NCBI GenBank assembly: GCA_024760905.1
Contig: CM045729.1
Span: 50,216,080-50,280,079 of the forward strand
Reading direction: 5' to 3'
DNA length: 64,000 nt
Source: Plotosus lineatus
Lineage: Eukaryota > Chordata > Actinopteri > Siluriformes > Plotosidae
Positions 10,972 through 22,528 of the stretch are shown here, piece by piece. A program made the position numbers and the translations under genes. The first letter of the stretch is position 1. The number at the start of each line of letters is the position of its first letter. Under the pieces are notes generated by a model. That model saw only the letters and a list, made by a program, of their open reading frames with translations. It was not told where the DNA came from and ran no database searches.

Positions 10972-12516
10972 GGAATGCAGCCGTGAGGGGGAGCACAAGC
11001 CAGTGTTCTTCCTCACACCAGTCCCAAGCCCGGATAAATGCAGAGGGTTGTGACAGGAAGGGTATCCGGCGTAAAACCAATGACAAATATAAAAATGCTA
11101 AATAAATATAAATATAAAAATGCAAAAATAAATATTCCATACCCAATCGGTCGAGGCCCGGATTAACAACAACCGCCATCAGTGCCGTTACTGGGCTACT
11201 GTTGGTCGAAGAAGGAAAGGCGGGAGGCGTATCCGTAGGAGGAGAGTGAAGAGGAAAGGCATGAGTCTCGGACTGAAAGTAGGGACTTAGGGACTTTGAA
11301 TGGTGGAACTATGACAGGAAAAGCTAGTGAGCTGCCTGACATGATGCAGAGGAGGAAGATAGACATACTGTGTGTTCAGGAGACCAAGTGAAAAGGTAGC
11401 AAGGCTAGAAGCTTAGGAGCAGGGTTTAAACTGTATTATCATGGTGTGGATGGGAAGAGAAACGAATAAGAATCTTCTTGAAGGAGGGGTTTGTCAGGAA
11501 TGTTTCAGAAGTGAAAAGAGTGTCAGACAGAGTGATGAGTCTCAAGTTAGAAATTGAAGGCGTGATGTTCAATGTTGTCAGTGCTTATGCCCCACAAGCA
11601 GGATGTGAGCTAGAAGAGAAGGAAAGATTCTGGAGTGAGTTAGATGAAGTGATGCAGAATACCCCCAGAGGTGAAAGAGTGGTCATGAATGCAGACTTCA
11701 ATGGATATGTTGGTGCAGGCAACAGAGGGGACAAGGAAGTGATGGGCAGGTTTGGTATCCAAGACAGGAATTCAGGAGGACAGATGGTAGATTTTTCAAA
11801 AACAATGGAAATGGTTGTGGTAAATACTTTCTGTGCCCTGGAAAGGAGAAGAATGAAGGTTAGCTTCAGTAAGACAGAATACATGTGTGTGAACGACAAG
11901 GACCCAAGAGGAACGGCGAGGTGACAGAGGGCAGAGATAAAGAAGGTGGAGGATTTTAAGTATTTAGGTTCAACAGTCCAGAGCAATGGAGAGTGTGGAA
12001 AAGAGGTGAAGAAGCGTGTGCAGGCAGGTTGGAATGGTTGGAGAAAAGTGTCTGGTGTGATGTGTGATAGGAAGGTATCAGCAAGAATGAAAGGGAAAGT
12101 GTACAAAATGGTGATGAGGCCAGCGATGTTGTATGGTTTAGAAACAGTGGCGCTGAGGAAAACACAGGAGGCAGAGCTGGAGGTAGCAGAGATGAAAATG
12201 TTGAGGAACAGCACATCATCCTCATCAGAGGAACAGCACATGTTAGAGGTTTTGGAGACAAAGATTGAGATGGTTTGGACATGTACAGCGGACGGATAGT
12301 GAATATATTGGTAGTAGGATGCTGAGGTTGGAACTGCCAGGCCAAAGGCCCAGAGGAAGACCAAAGAGAAGATTTATGGATGTGGTGAAGGAAGACATGA
12401 AGGTAGTTGGTGTAAGAGAAGAAGATGCAGAGGATCGGGTGAAATGGAGACAGATGATTCGCTGTGGTGACCCCTGAAGGGAGCAGCCGAAAGGAAAAGA
12501 AGAAGAAGAAGCAGGC
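10972..12516 (+). mobile_element. RTE copy 2, internally deleted, with 13-bp target duplication
   Basis: Both ends of the RTE are present: 5' TGCAGCCGTGAGGGGGAGCA and 3' GAAAAGAAGAAGAAGAAGC. GGCCTTGTTTTGC flanks it at 10959-10971 and 12517-12529. The element is only 1545 bp because the end of the endonuclease, the linker and the RT catalytic core are missing, and the endonuclease runs straight into the thumb domain near 11838. The insertion split MITE A copy 1. Confidence 0.93.
11478..12477 (+). pseudogene. fused RTE endonuclease and RT C-terminus (copy 2)
   Basis: The frame from 11478 has endonuclease blocks RVMSLKLEIEGVMFNVVSAY and MNADFNGYVG (the usual IGADFN is mutated at its first residues). 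At about 11838 it jumps to RRMKVSFSKTEYMCVN, the beginning of the RT C-terminal part. A stop at 11922 and frameshifts follow. EDFKYLGSTVQSNGE and RPAMLYGLETVAL (11946-12299) and GRPKRRFMDVV (12265-12477) are in different frames. The RT motifs A to C are absent, so this copy cannot encode a polymerase. Confidence 0.9.
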
Positions 12517-12724
12517 GGCCTTGTTTTGCAGCATTTTCCTAAACTTTTTACCCCTATTGTTCCTTAATTTCATTATTTTTTTGATGAATATTTTCGAAAA
12601 AGCGCGATGCGCTAAGCTGCAGAAACTGAAGCGCAAAGTAGTCAGGGATCAACGTATATTGTCAGTAACTAAATGTATGTAACTAAATGTCAGTAACTAT
12701 ATGAAACGTTTCTGACTCTTTAGC

Positions 12725-13025
12725 ATCATGGCAGCTTAGTGGTTAGCACGATCCACTCACAGCCCACGAGAGATATGCTTATGTGGGTGTTTTTGGTGAG
12801 TGCTCTGGTTTTGTCTCACAATCCAAAGACACACAAATTAGGCCAACTGGCTGCTCTAAATTGGCCACAAGTGACAATGTGAATGGTTGTTTGTTTCTGT
12901 GCTTGCTGTGTAATAGACTGTTGACCTGTTCAGGATATACCCCACCTCCAATATCAGTCAGGAGGGATCGAGTTCAGCTTCTCCCTGTAACCTGATGATT
13001 AACTGGAATAGATGACACATGGATG
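12725..13025 (+). mobile_element. SINE G copy, old
   Basis: Degraded tRNA-like head (GCAGCTTAGTGGTTAGCACG), the body phrase CTCACAATCCAAAGACACAC, and a tail related to CCTGTTCAGGATATACCCC ending with ATGGATGGATG. Confidence 0.8.
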
Positions 13026-13077
13026 GATGTTTTATCATTTAGAGACCGTGGATGTGTTTTAATTGGTACAACCCATT

Positions 13078-13322
13078 CATTAATTCATTTTCTGAACAGC
13101 TTAATCCTAATTCGGGTTGTAGGCCCATCTCAGCTGACTCTGGGTGAAAGCAGAGTACACACCGGACAGCTCGCCAGGTCCTTGCAAGGCAGAAACACGC
13201 TCACGCTGACGGCTATGCAGCTACTCTTGTCGAAAGTCAGCAATGGTTCTTTTACATGCCTCACACCATAGACAGTGAGAGAAATGCACGGCCTTTGATA
13301 ACCCAGTTAGCTGGACTGGGAG
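13078..13322 (-). mobile_element. SINE F (common tail), head missing
   Basis: Minus-strand copy. Common tail at 13085-13190, SINE F body to the CCAGTTAGCTGGACTGGGAG phrase, then it stops before the tRNA head. Confidence 0.85.
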
Positions 13323-14865
13323 GTGGTACAAACCACTCGAAGGAAAAGGCCAGAGAGGGATAACACATTAGTCATTTATATTATAAATCCCTTCTGGAAG
13401 TAGAGGAATAGATAGGTCTATCATTTGCTCTTCCTGGATAGTGAAGACATGTGGTTTTGAAATCAAAATATGAAAGGACAGATGAGAATTCCAACTTTCA
13501 TTTCATGATATTTACAGCTAAATGTGTTATAAAAATCAGAAAACGACCCACAAATTCTTCGAGCGATCAGAAATATTGGAACATGCAATGGCCTGTGTTT
13601 CCTGTTGCCCATGGGTAACTTCTTAGACTAATTATTATCCAAATATCTCGTAAAATCTACTTTTAGCTTGGCCAACTCTACTGTGTATTATAAGATAACA
13701 CACAAGCCAGCAGATATTATCCCATTATTGTGATAAATATGTACATGTTAAATGTGTACAATGAGATTACAATAATTAATACAGTACACTGGAGCCATAC
13801 TGTTTTCTTTATGTAGTTTCAACCAAAACATGACACAAAACCTGAGACCAGTTGGGCTACATGTTTTTGAGGAAAGAAAATTACCAGTCAAATGGATCAA
13901 TCACTAAAATAAATATAAAATGAGAGAGTACACTTCACAAATTCCTCTTGGTGAACCACTAGTTTAGAATACAACCTTGGTGAAGGCAGGGGATTGTGCT
14001 TAAATGTTTTTCATTCTCGTTATTTTTCAGAGCCAGACTTAGTAATAATACAATTTCTGTTTCTGTTTTCATGTAGATATAAACTCTCAGTGTGCATTCT
14101 TTGTCTTTTGCGGAGTAATTCATGAGAACCCAATGTAATGACAATAGACTATGATACATACCAAAGTGAGAATTGATGCAGTTCTTGACTACACACCAGT
14201 TACTGTAGTAACCAAAGTAATAGAGAGAGAGTGTAGTGATTGTTCTGTCTCAGACATGCTGATTTTATGAACCGGATACTGCTCAGTTCATCTTAATCTG
14301 GACTCTACAAGGGTTTCTTGGGCTGCATACTGCTGCCGTCTGCAAACGCTATTTCCCCATATCATTACACTACTGGGTGAAGAAAATGATTTGGTGTAAT
14401 CACATTTGTTCTGAATGCACGCATCCATAATATATCTATACATTCATACAAAATTGATCAAGTCTGAAAATATTCATTTTCCTGAAGAGACATTTTCAAA
14501 TGAGCTTTAAAAAATCAATGGTTTGGAAGACACAGACAATTTGGTTCATGTAATAGCAAGTGCATGTGATAAGGTCAGGGACTTCTAAAAGAGCAGCTGT
14601 TCTTTGACGTACCACATAAGTGTGCAACAGCACCATGATATGCACACATAACCGCTTTCACATTTCTTCATTAGCTTTCCTCATGTCATAAGCAGATGCA
14701 AAGTTTTTCTAAAGGTGTTCTGAAGCTGATCTCCTTATTTACCTTCACCAAAGCAGTTTTAGTTGGCAGTGGTTTGTTTGTATGTCTATTTGTTTACAAC
14801 TTTATGTTCATCTACAAAACTACTTCATTAAGGATATATAGTAGTTTATACATCTGGCATTATTC
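13323..14865. other. intergenic DNA, nothing recognised
   Basis: About 1.5 kb of AT-rich sequence without a motif-bearing frame or a repeat end that I can identify. Confidence 0.6.
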
Positions 14866-15165
14866 ATTCAATTTATTTTCTGAACTGCTTGATCCTAATT
14901 AGGGTCATGGGGAGGCTGGTGCCCATCTCAGCCGACTCTGGGGGAGGGCGGGGTACACCCTGGACAGCTCGCCAGGCCATTGCATGGCTGACACTCACAC
15001 ACTCATTCATACTCAAGCTCATACCTATGGGTGATTTGGAACAACTAATTAGCCTACTGTGCATGTTTTTGGATGGTGGGAGGAAACCGGAGTACCCGGA
15101 GGAAACCCATGTAAGCACAGGGAGAACATCTTGCTGTGAGGCGGACGTGCCGATATGTAAAAAGT
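14866..15165 (-). mobile_element. SINE G (common tail)
   Basis: Well-kept minus-strand copy: tail CTGAACTGCTTGATCCTAAT at 14880, body GGAGGAAACCGGAGTACCCG at about 15080, head remnants to 15165. Confidence 0.88.
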
Positions 15166-15510
15166 TATAGAGTTTTATTTATATTTTGAAGTGGTGGAGT
15201 ACAGCTCAATTAACACTTCATTAGATTTTAGTGGTAAGCTGGATCTGGAATTTTTGAAGGATTCTTGACAATTGTAGGACAGGACAATTTTAACAATTTT
15301 GTATTCAACTTGATAAGGAAAGTCGACAATGCTTTGGACAAAAGGACATCTAACAAGCAAGATCTATCACAAACCAACGTTTTGCAGTATTCTCGATCTG
15401 ACGATCTGAATTTCTGAAATATATAAAATATATAATATTTTCAGAGGTTTGAAGTTAGCACCACTGGTATTAATTTAGGTATGTAAGCATTTTCAAAAAT
15501 CAGATGCATT
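15166..15510. other. intergenic DNA, nothing recognised
   Basis: No frame or repeat end of note. Confidence 0.5.
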
Positions 15511-15900
15511 TCTTAAATTCAGAGAGTCTGTCTGTCTTCCTTTCGGCTTTTTCCCTTTCACTCGGGAGTCGCCACAGCGAATCATCTGATTCGCACATTC
15601 GATTTTGGCAGAGGTTTTTACGTCGGATGCCCTTCCTGTCACAACCCTTTTTTTAGCAAGGGACAGAAACATGCTGACGACTTTGCAGCCTACTCTTTAT
15701 GAAAGTCAGCAATGGTTCTTTTACATACCTCTCACCATAGACAGTGAGAGACATGGCCCGCCTTTGATAACCCAGTTAGCCGCACTGGGGGGGACAGTGA
15801 CAACCTTGTGGAGAGTGGGACTCGAACCCCCAATCTTTGGATCAGCAATCCAGTGCCCTATACCACTAGACCACCACTGCCCACTCTTAAATTCAGAGAG
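15511..15900 (-). mobile_element. SINE F with RTE-type tail and 16-bp target duplication
   Basis: TCTTAAATTCAGAGAG is repeated exactly at 15511-15526 and 15885-15900. Between them is a full SINE on the minus strand: tRNA head with box B (GGTTCGAGTCCC, complement at about 15818-15830), F body, a segment like the RTE 5'UTR (GGATGCCCTTCCTGTCACAA, complement) and the RTE 3' end (complement GTCGCCACAGCGAATCATCT) ending in AGACAGACAGA. The perfect duplication suggests relatively recent insertion. Confidence 0.95.
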
Positions 15901-16838
15901 TATAAAACCATTTTCTACAACCCCTGCACATCGCTACACATATAGTGTTCACTATTCATAAATATTATGCAGGCAAACCAAAAATATAATACAAGCAGAA
16001 GGTAAATGGCATTGCCAGGAATGAATGAAAATGACTAATCTTATTCACTGTGAAGAGAGAGATTATGTAATATGGTAGTACTGGACTTGTAATTCTCTGG
16101 TTCTGCCATAGGATGAGTCACCATGTATTATAGGATTGTAACAGCTTTTTAAAAAGCTTGGAAAGGCTGTTTGTAATTTTTCAAACTTCCTGTGTGTGTG
16201 TGTTTTAATATTCACACAGTGAAGGCATTCATACATAAATGCATATTTTACATATTTATGTACTCATTCATATATTGATTAATAGTCAGTTTGTGAATAA
16301 GGATGTTTCTAGAGTAAAAACGATTTGGTATCTGCTTGTGTGGTTGCAGCCCTTTCACTCTGGCTTCAATGGAAATGCAACAGTGATAGGGAACCTCATT
16401 GAGAAACATACTATCAGCTGCAGCCACACATGTGGACCAGCCTACATACTAAGAATTCCTACACAGAGTACTGACGCACAAAGATGTGCGCTACTGCGTG
16501 ACCCATATTCAAGATGAAATGCAGAAACACTGAAACAGGAAGACACCTACCACCTAGTGAACTTCATCTTCAAACAGCTTATACCACCAGCTAGATGAGA
16601 GCACATTAAAAAAGTTTTCTCCAAACCAGTAACTCGAAAAGAAAAGTATGTGGTCTCGGTTTTGTTGCAATCAGTCTTCACTGAAGGGATTCAATTCATG
16701 AATAAGGTTAAGACTACAAAGAAAGACAAATGTGTACTTTAAAAAAAAAGCCTCTTTTAAGCAACAGTACAATAGCAAGACTTCCTACAGCTTTGCAAGC
16801 AAATTAATTTCATAAGTAATATTTTTTTTCCCTTTGTG
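15901..16838. other. intergenic DNA, nothing recognised
   Basis: A 92-codon frame at 16239-16517 has no motif that I recognise. No repeat end was found. Confidence 0.5.
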
Positions 16839-16839
16839 C

Positions 16840-17090
16840 TTGAATGGGTTTCCTCTGGATGCTCTTTTTCCCCTCCCACAGTCCAAAGTCATGTGGATAC
16901 GGACAAATGACTACTCTAAATTGCACATAAGTGTGAATGTGAGCGTGAATAGCTGTTTGCATCTGTATTAGTTCTGTAATAGTCTGGCAACCTACTCAAA
17001 GTATATATATATATACCCTGACACTCACACAAAGTCAGCTGGAGTTGGTTCCAGCTTCTCACCATGATGGATGGATGGTGTAGATAATGG
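16840..17090 (+). mobile_element. SINE G relic
   Basis: Body phrases TGGGTTTCCTCTGGATGCTC and CTCCCACAGTCCAAAGTCAT and the closing GATGGATGGATGG are preserved. The head is lost and a small (TA)n lies inside. Confidence 0.7.
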
Positions 17091-17770
17091 ACAGATGAAA
17101 AGAATAAATCATGCTATGTGCTGACTCTTCAACCCCATAAAACAATACTAGATAGCTAGCCAGGCAATGTTATGCTGTCATGAATTTAAATAATATATTA
17201 CACAGTTCAAAAGGTGATATAATACCTGCGTACACCTATGTATTTGACAGACTAATTATTTCCCACAGTATCTTATGTTATGCTGAAAGACTGTTTGGCC
17301 CTCACTTTAACAAGCATCACATTAATTTTCCAGCCAGTGTTGTCAAACTTGCAGACAGGCATATCGCATGGTGCAGTGTAAGCATTAAAGTAAGCTGTAG
17401 AAGGCACATATAAGTTGTCAACATTTATGTTCAGCGCCAACTGCAAGCTTCTAAATCTTTTAGACACTGCAATTCTCAGTGCCACAAAATACAAACTAAA
17501 CTACCTTTTTAAAAAAAAAAAAAAAAAAAAAAGGGAAAACCTTACTGCTTCATTTTTATGCAAATTATATTCAGCACTTTTAAGATTAGAATAAATAAAT
17601 ATATGTTTCTGTTCATTTTCATTTTCAATTTATTCAAAATTATTGTTTTGCATGTTTCAAAATTTGATATCATTACATTTTTAAGGCTTTAAAAGGTATA
17701 TGAGATTACTGAATATCATGTACAATGAAAGCAGTCCTTTTCACACAAAAGAAAAAATGTCAACGCCTTA
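17091..17770. other. intergenic DNA with an A-run
   Basis: No recognisable coding region. A 22-base A run lies at about 17511-17532. Confidence 0.5.
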
Positions 17771-17799
17771 ATTTGCAGAATTGCTTAATCCTACTAGAG

Positions 17800-18594
17800 C
17801 AGTGGTTCCTAACCTGGGTTCGATCGAACCCTAGGTGTTCGGTGAGTCAGTCTCAGGGGTACGGTGGAGGTCAAGACACACACCCGAATCATATACATGA
17901 CGACACGCCCCACGTGGCCATCACTGGCTGCAGGTGATCACGCTGCATTGCTTGGCCAATCTGTGCTGCAGGAAATTTGGTGCACTCAGTTGTCGACTTA
18001 TGACGGTTGTGATGGTACGTCGTGTGATTTCTTTCTTAATGTTTTAATCCAAACTATGTTGAGCAAAAAAAAGAAAGTGGTCGGACGAATATGTACAACA
18101 TGGATTCACATATATAACGGAACGTGATGCTAGTCAGCGTCCTATCTGCATGACTTGCGAAGTAGGATCAACCCCCGCTGACTGACGTATATGTACATGT
18201 ATGTGTATATAATATCAATAAATACATATTCAATACTATAAATGTTTATAATAACAATTAAACATTCAAAAATAATGCATAAGATGTAAATAAAACAAAC
18301 ACACATATATACAGACGCGTGCGCGTCCACACAGCTGCGCGTGCACGCACTCAGATGCGCACCTCCTATAAAAATGTAAGTACAGTAGTTGTGATGGGGG
18401 GAGTTCATGCATTGTATTGGTTTTGAACTTTGAACACAGTGATGTTAATGCACAGTTCATTTTGGTACCCCAGTAAAAACAGATACCTGTTTTGAATTTT
18501 GAAATCATATTTTATTTTAAATAAAGGAGGGTTCGGTGAATAAGCATATGAAACTGGTGGGGTTCAGTACCGCCAACAAGGTTAAGAACCACTG
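17800..18594. mobile_element. non-autonomous hAT-like element with 8-bp target duplication
   Basis: A 795-bp element. It starts CAGTGGTTCCTAACCTGGGT and ends AAGGTTAAGAACCACTG, giving inverted ends of about 15 bp. TACTAGAG is repeated exactly at 17792-17799 and 18595-18602, the 8-bp duplication that hAT transposases make. The CAGTGGTTC...AACC end is typical of the Charlie-like hAT group. No transposase is encoded. A MITE A fragment sits inside. Confidence 0.92.
18150..18415. mobile_element. MITE A fragment inside the hAT-like element
   Basis: Contains GCGAAGTAGGATCAACCCCC, AATATCAATAAATACATATT and AAACATTCAAAAATAATGCA as in MITE A copies 2 and 3. Neither end is complete. Confidence 0.8.
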
Positions 18595-18971
18595 TACTAG
18601 AGACACATGTATGCTGGAGCCTATCTCAGCCAACTCTGGGCAAAGTACTCTGAACAACTCGCCAGTTTATTGCAGAGCCAACACACACCTCGAGGCAATC
18701 TGGAACAGCCAATTAGCCTAATATGTATGTTTATGGACTTTGAGAGGAAACCCGAATACCCAGAGGAAACCCACGGGTGACAAAACTGCAAGCACCACCC
18801 AGAAACACCCTCGGCGAGCCCAGGATTTCATCCCAGAACTTTCTTGCTGTGAAGTGACATGCTAACTATGATGGCAGCACAAAGAAAAACATTTTGTCAT
18901 TTCTATCTGTTCAAATATCATTCTGATATTTTAATATAATTATATCATATTAAAAATATATGAGATAGAGT

Positions 18972-19232
18972 CCACCCAGTGCAGCTAACTGGGTTATCAA
19001 AGGCCGGTCATGTCTCTCACTGTCTATGGTGTGAGGCATGTAAAAGAACCATTTGCTGATTTTTGACAAGAGTAGGCTGCAAAGCCATCAGCATGTTTCC
19101 ACCCTGTGAGACCTGGCAAGCGGTCCAGGGTGTACTCTGCTCTTCCCCAGAGTTGGCTGAGATGGGCGCCAGCCTCCCCGTGACCCTAATTAGAGTTAAG
19201 CGGTTACAGAAAATGAACTGAACTGATATAGA
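18972..19232 (+). mobile_element. SINE F (common tail), head missing
   Basis: Begins at CAGTGCAGCTAACTGGGTTA, just after where the tRNA head should be, and runs to the common tail ending TTACAGAAAATGAACTGAAC. Confidence 0.88.
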
Positions 19233-19940
19233 GTAACGAGGGAGCAGTGTGATAATTAGATATGGTGTCAAGTTACTATCTATTGGTTTAGATTCAAAAG
19301 TTGATTTCGAATTATCCATGTGAATAAAGGCTTGTATTCTTTGTAGTTTTCTTATCCCTTCCCTCTGTAAAGGTGGAGACAGTGAAAATGTATTTCTATT
19401 CATAATCAAACTGTTAATAATAACATACATTTAGATTAGACATGGCATCATAATTTTTTCTCTCTTTACCTTTTACAGGCAGGACGTTTTACAGCTATAA
19501 TACATTTTATTAATACAGGCTCCCCAAGTAAGAATGATTAGTGAAATATCAGTTTGACCTCTATGTCACATTAAATTGAATATTCTTGGCCAGCGAAGAA
19601 ACTTGAAATCACGTTTTCATCCTAACTGATATAATTGTTTTGTACGATTCTGGGAATTTTATTGCAGCATTATCAGTTGAATAATGGCAATTAATATCAC
19701 TCAAGATATAACAAAGCAGCAGTGACTGTCACACTGCTAACACAGAGGATTTATTTGCAAGCTATTATATTTTAAATTTAGACATTTATAATCGGTGGTG
19801 CTAAAACTGCACCTTACAGCAGGAATTCAACTCTATCTGAAGCCGCATTTGGAAGCACTAATGCACTCAGAAGTGTGGTCTGATTGAGAGGCCCTAGGAA
19901 AAAAGGACTGCAATATCTGAGCGTATCTGACTGTGTGTTG
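19233..19940. other. intergenic DNA, nothing recognised
   Basis: AT-rich with no motif-bearing frame. Confidence 0.5.
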
Positions 19941-19944
19941 GCAG

Positions 19945-20265
19945 AATGGGTTTGTAGTGCTTAGCACAGCTGCCTCACAGCAAGAAGATCCTGAGATCAG
20001 GTAACAGGCTTGGAGGGGCTTTTCTGTGGAAGTTTGCATTTTCTCTCTGAGCTTGTGTGGGTTTCCTTCGGACATTCCAGTTTTCTTCACAATCAAAAGT
20101 CATGTACATTAGGCAACTGGTTAGAAATTGGCCCTGTGTGTAAATGTGAGTGTTAGGTTGTTTGTTTCAGCTCTACAATGATCAGATGAGCTGTTCAGGA
20201 TTTACCCTGCCTTCACTCAGAATTGGCTGAGATAGGCTCCATAATCCATAGCAAATCCATAGATG
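19945..20265 (+). mobile_element. SINE G, old
   Basis: Head TAGTGCTTAGCACAGCTGCC and CTCACAGCAAGAAG, body GTGTGGGTTTCCTTCGGACA, diverged tail (GAGCTGTTCAGGATTTACCC). Confidence 0.8.
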
Positions 20266-20330
20266 ACCAACACATTTCAGTGTTTATGTAGCTTACAAAG
20301 TTTCAAAAAGTGTTACAAGACAACTGACAT

Positions 20331-20581
20331 CATCTTTTCCTTTCAGCTTTTTCCCTTTTTCAGGGGTCGCCACAGCGAATGATTCGCACATTTGATTTGG
20401 CAGAGGTTTTTACGTCGGATGCCCTTCCTGTCACAACCCTTTAGCAAGGGACAGAAACACGCTGACGACTTTGCAGCTACTCTTTACGAAAGTCAGCAAT
20501 GGTTCTTTTACATGCCTCTCACCATAGACAGTGAGAGACATGGCCCGCCTTTGATTAACCCAGTTAGCCGCACTGGGGGAA
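20331..20581 (-). mobile_element. SINE F with RTE-type tail, head missing
   Basis: RTE 3'-end complement (TTTCAGCTTTTTCCC, GGGGTCGCCACAGCGAATGA), the RTE-5'UTR-like segment (GATGCCCTTCCTGTCACAAC) and the F body, ending at the CCAGTTAGCCGCACTGGGGG phrase. Confidence 0.9.
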
Positions 20582-21255
20582 AAATATACAGTACTGTATA
20601 CAGTTAAAATTATTCATAACAGCAAGGATATGTTTTTACCCCTTCTAATGATCAGTGGTCAGTGGTCCTCTGACACACCTCATTGAACATGTGCACTAGT
20701 TTAACAACTCCTTAATCATGGTAGTAATGTACAGCATAGTATTTGCAGCACATAACAGACCAGCCAGAATATTGTTTCAGTAAGTCTGACATCAGTAGCC
20801 AGTAATAGAGCCAAGACTTTGTCCTTGGATTTGGATACTCTTTAGAGCAATCTGGCAACTAAAACTAACAAAAAAAAAACAAACAGAAAAAAACAACCAA
20901 GCAAAAAAAAAAAAAACCTAAACCCCCCAAAAAAAAAAAAAAAAAAATACCAAAAAACAAAAAACAAAAACCAAAAAAACAAAAGAAAATAAACCACTTT
21001 TTTCAGTAGTTTAGTGATTGCCATAAATTTGATATGGCTTTTCAGTTCAGCTTTTCATCACATTATACGTACTAGTATAGACATCAGGTTTGTTCGACCC
21101 ACAGTGTAATTCCTGGTTTGTGTTTTTGATCAATTATTATTAACCATAGTACCATCTGACCAAACACTGATCACTTTTATGTGTCACACACTGTCATCTA
21201 TTTGTTCGTTAAAACTTTTTTTAGAGACATATCATTTACATATATGAAACACAAG
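20582..21255. other. intergenic DNA with A-rich low-complexity block
   Basis: A block at about 20866-20996 consists of A-runs broken by C. Otherwise nothing is recognised. Confidence 0.6.
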
Positions 21256-21256
21256 T

Positions 21257-21378
21257 GCTGCAATGGCCTGGCGGGCTGTCTAAGGTGTACTCTGCCCTCA
21301 CCCAGAGTCAGCTGAGATGGGGCCAGCCTTCCTGCCACCCTAATTAGGATTAAACAGTTCAGAAAATGAACGAATGAC
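21257..21378 (+). mobile_element. isolated common SINE tail
   Basis: Only the tail shared by SINE F and SINE G is present (GCAATGGCCTGGCGGGCTGT to CAGTTCAGAAAATGAACGAA). The head type cannot be told. Confidence 0.8.
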
Positions 21379-21605
21379 TAAACACAAGAACACATTTTCC
21401 TTGCCTTCATGGTGTGAGATCTATTTATATATCAATGACTGACACATCAGTACAACATGTTGACAATAGGCTTGATCCTTGAAATGTGCCGTTATATCGT
21501 GTCATAATGAGCAGGGAATTAGAAATTAATGGCACAGCACGGCATTAGTTTGCTTCTAAACTTGAGAAACAATTAAATAAACCGACATAGAGGGGATCCA
21601 TATCA
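21379..21605. other. intergenic DNA, nothing recognised
   Basis: No frame or repeat end seen. Confidence 0.4.
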
Positions 21606-21609
21606 GCTT

Positions 21610-22170
21610 CATGCAGATTCACCACTGGTGTCCCAAAACCTAATGGTTTGACCCTCCTTTATGCTTACTCTATACCTGGTCTTACTGAGGTATCATGCTC
21701 CCATGATGTTTTTTTTTTCATACCACTACTACGTATGTTGATTATACTCAGCTCCCTTCTCTTTTTCACCCTTCATGTTTCAGCTCATATCTCAGGATGC
21801 CTGGCAGACATCTTGTCATGGATGGCAGCTCAACCTTTGAAACTACATACCAGGGTGACTGAGCTTTATATCCCTGGAGATGCATCCCCAAGTCACAATC
21901 TTTGTACTCTCTTTCAACAACTATCCGACAATGCAAACAACCCTTAATCCACTCTGGACAACAAAGTTATTGTACTGCTGTTCTGTATCAGTCATTCAAG
22001 TATTACCTAAAATATCAGGAGAATCTAGTCATCTCCACTGGGACTCAGGTGCTTGTGTAGTAACTTTTTATTTCAAGATTGGACTATAACAGCTCCCTCT
22101 GAGCAGCTGTGAACCTTTCTGAAGTGAGCTAGCAGCCTTGGGCTGGTGCAGCAGATGTTGAAACTGCGAA
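21610..22170 (+). pseudogene. L2-like LINE reverse transcriptase fragment
   Basis: Degraded plus-strand RT, both ends missing. Frame 21648-21947 preserves HISGCLADILSWMAAQPLKL and TELYIPGDASPSHNLC, and further on, in another frame, FISRLDYNSSL corresponds to the ISRLDYCNSLLAGLP block. These phrases are the post-catalytic part of a very common fish LINE (L2-like). The YADDTQLYL motif expected just upstream is corrupted. At least two frameshifts are present. Confidence 0.8.
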
Positions 22171-22234
22171 TATATCCATGAGTGTGGTGTCTGTAGCCAG
22201 AAGTACTGGGAAAAGTTTAGGAAATCTTCATTGA

Positions 22235-22432
22235 TTAAGTTTCTGAATTGCTTAATCCTAATTTGGGTCGCGGGGAAACCCATCTCACCCGACTCTGAGC
22301 GAGTGCGGGGTACACCCTGGAAAGATTGCCAGGCCATTGCAGGGCCAACATTCACACAACTATTCACACCTAGAGCAGACTTGAAACAGCCAATTAGCCT
22401 ACTGTGTGTGTTTCTGGACTGTGGGAGGAAAC

Positions 22433-22436
<4 letters not shown>
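22235..22436 (-). mobile_element. SINE G, head replaced by (TA)n
   Basis: Common tail at 22238-22345 and body to GTGGGAGGAAACCGG at 22436, where a (TA)n tract begins. The head is missing. Confidence 0.85.

Positions 22437-22520
<84 letters not shown>
22437..22520. repeat. (TA)n microsatellite
   Basis: About 42 uninterrupted TA units. It adjoins MITE A copy 2. Confidence 0.97.

Positions 22521-22526
<6 letters not shown>

Positions 22527-22528
<2 letters not shown>

Larger units (their letters stand above)
10660..12654. mobile_element. MITE A copy 1 (pogo/Tigger-like), split by RTE copy 2
   Basis: TA-flanked element (TA at 10658-10659 and 12655-12656). It starts CAGGGATAACTCACTTTCCA and ends AGTCAGGGATCAACG, which is inverted with respect to the start. 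The interior contains the family hallmark AATATTAATACATATTCAAC, AAACATTCAAAAATGATGCA and the GGCCTTGTTTTGC block. It has no coding capacity of its own. The TA duplication and CAGGG ends fit the Tc1-mariner superfamily, pogo group. An RTE inserted at 10972-12516. Confidence 0.8.
17772..18880 (-). mobile_element. SINE G split by a hAT-like element
   Basis: The tail (CAGAATTGCTTAATCCTACT) lies at 17777-17796 and the rest resumes at 18603 (GGAGCCTATCTCAGCCAACT) and continues to a decayed head near 18870. The interruption is exactly the hAT-like element at 17800-18594 with its 8-bp duplication. Confidence 0.85.

Noticed and set aside
20866..20996. A-rich block as a processed-pseudogene poly(A) tail
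   Set aside because: No retrocopy sequence is found next to it and the A-runs are broken by C at irregular intervals, so it is treated as low-complexity DNA.
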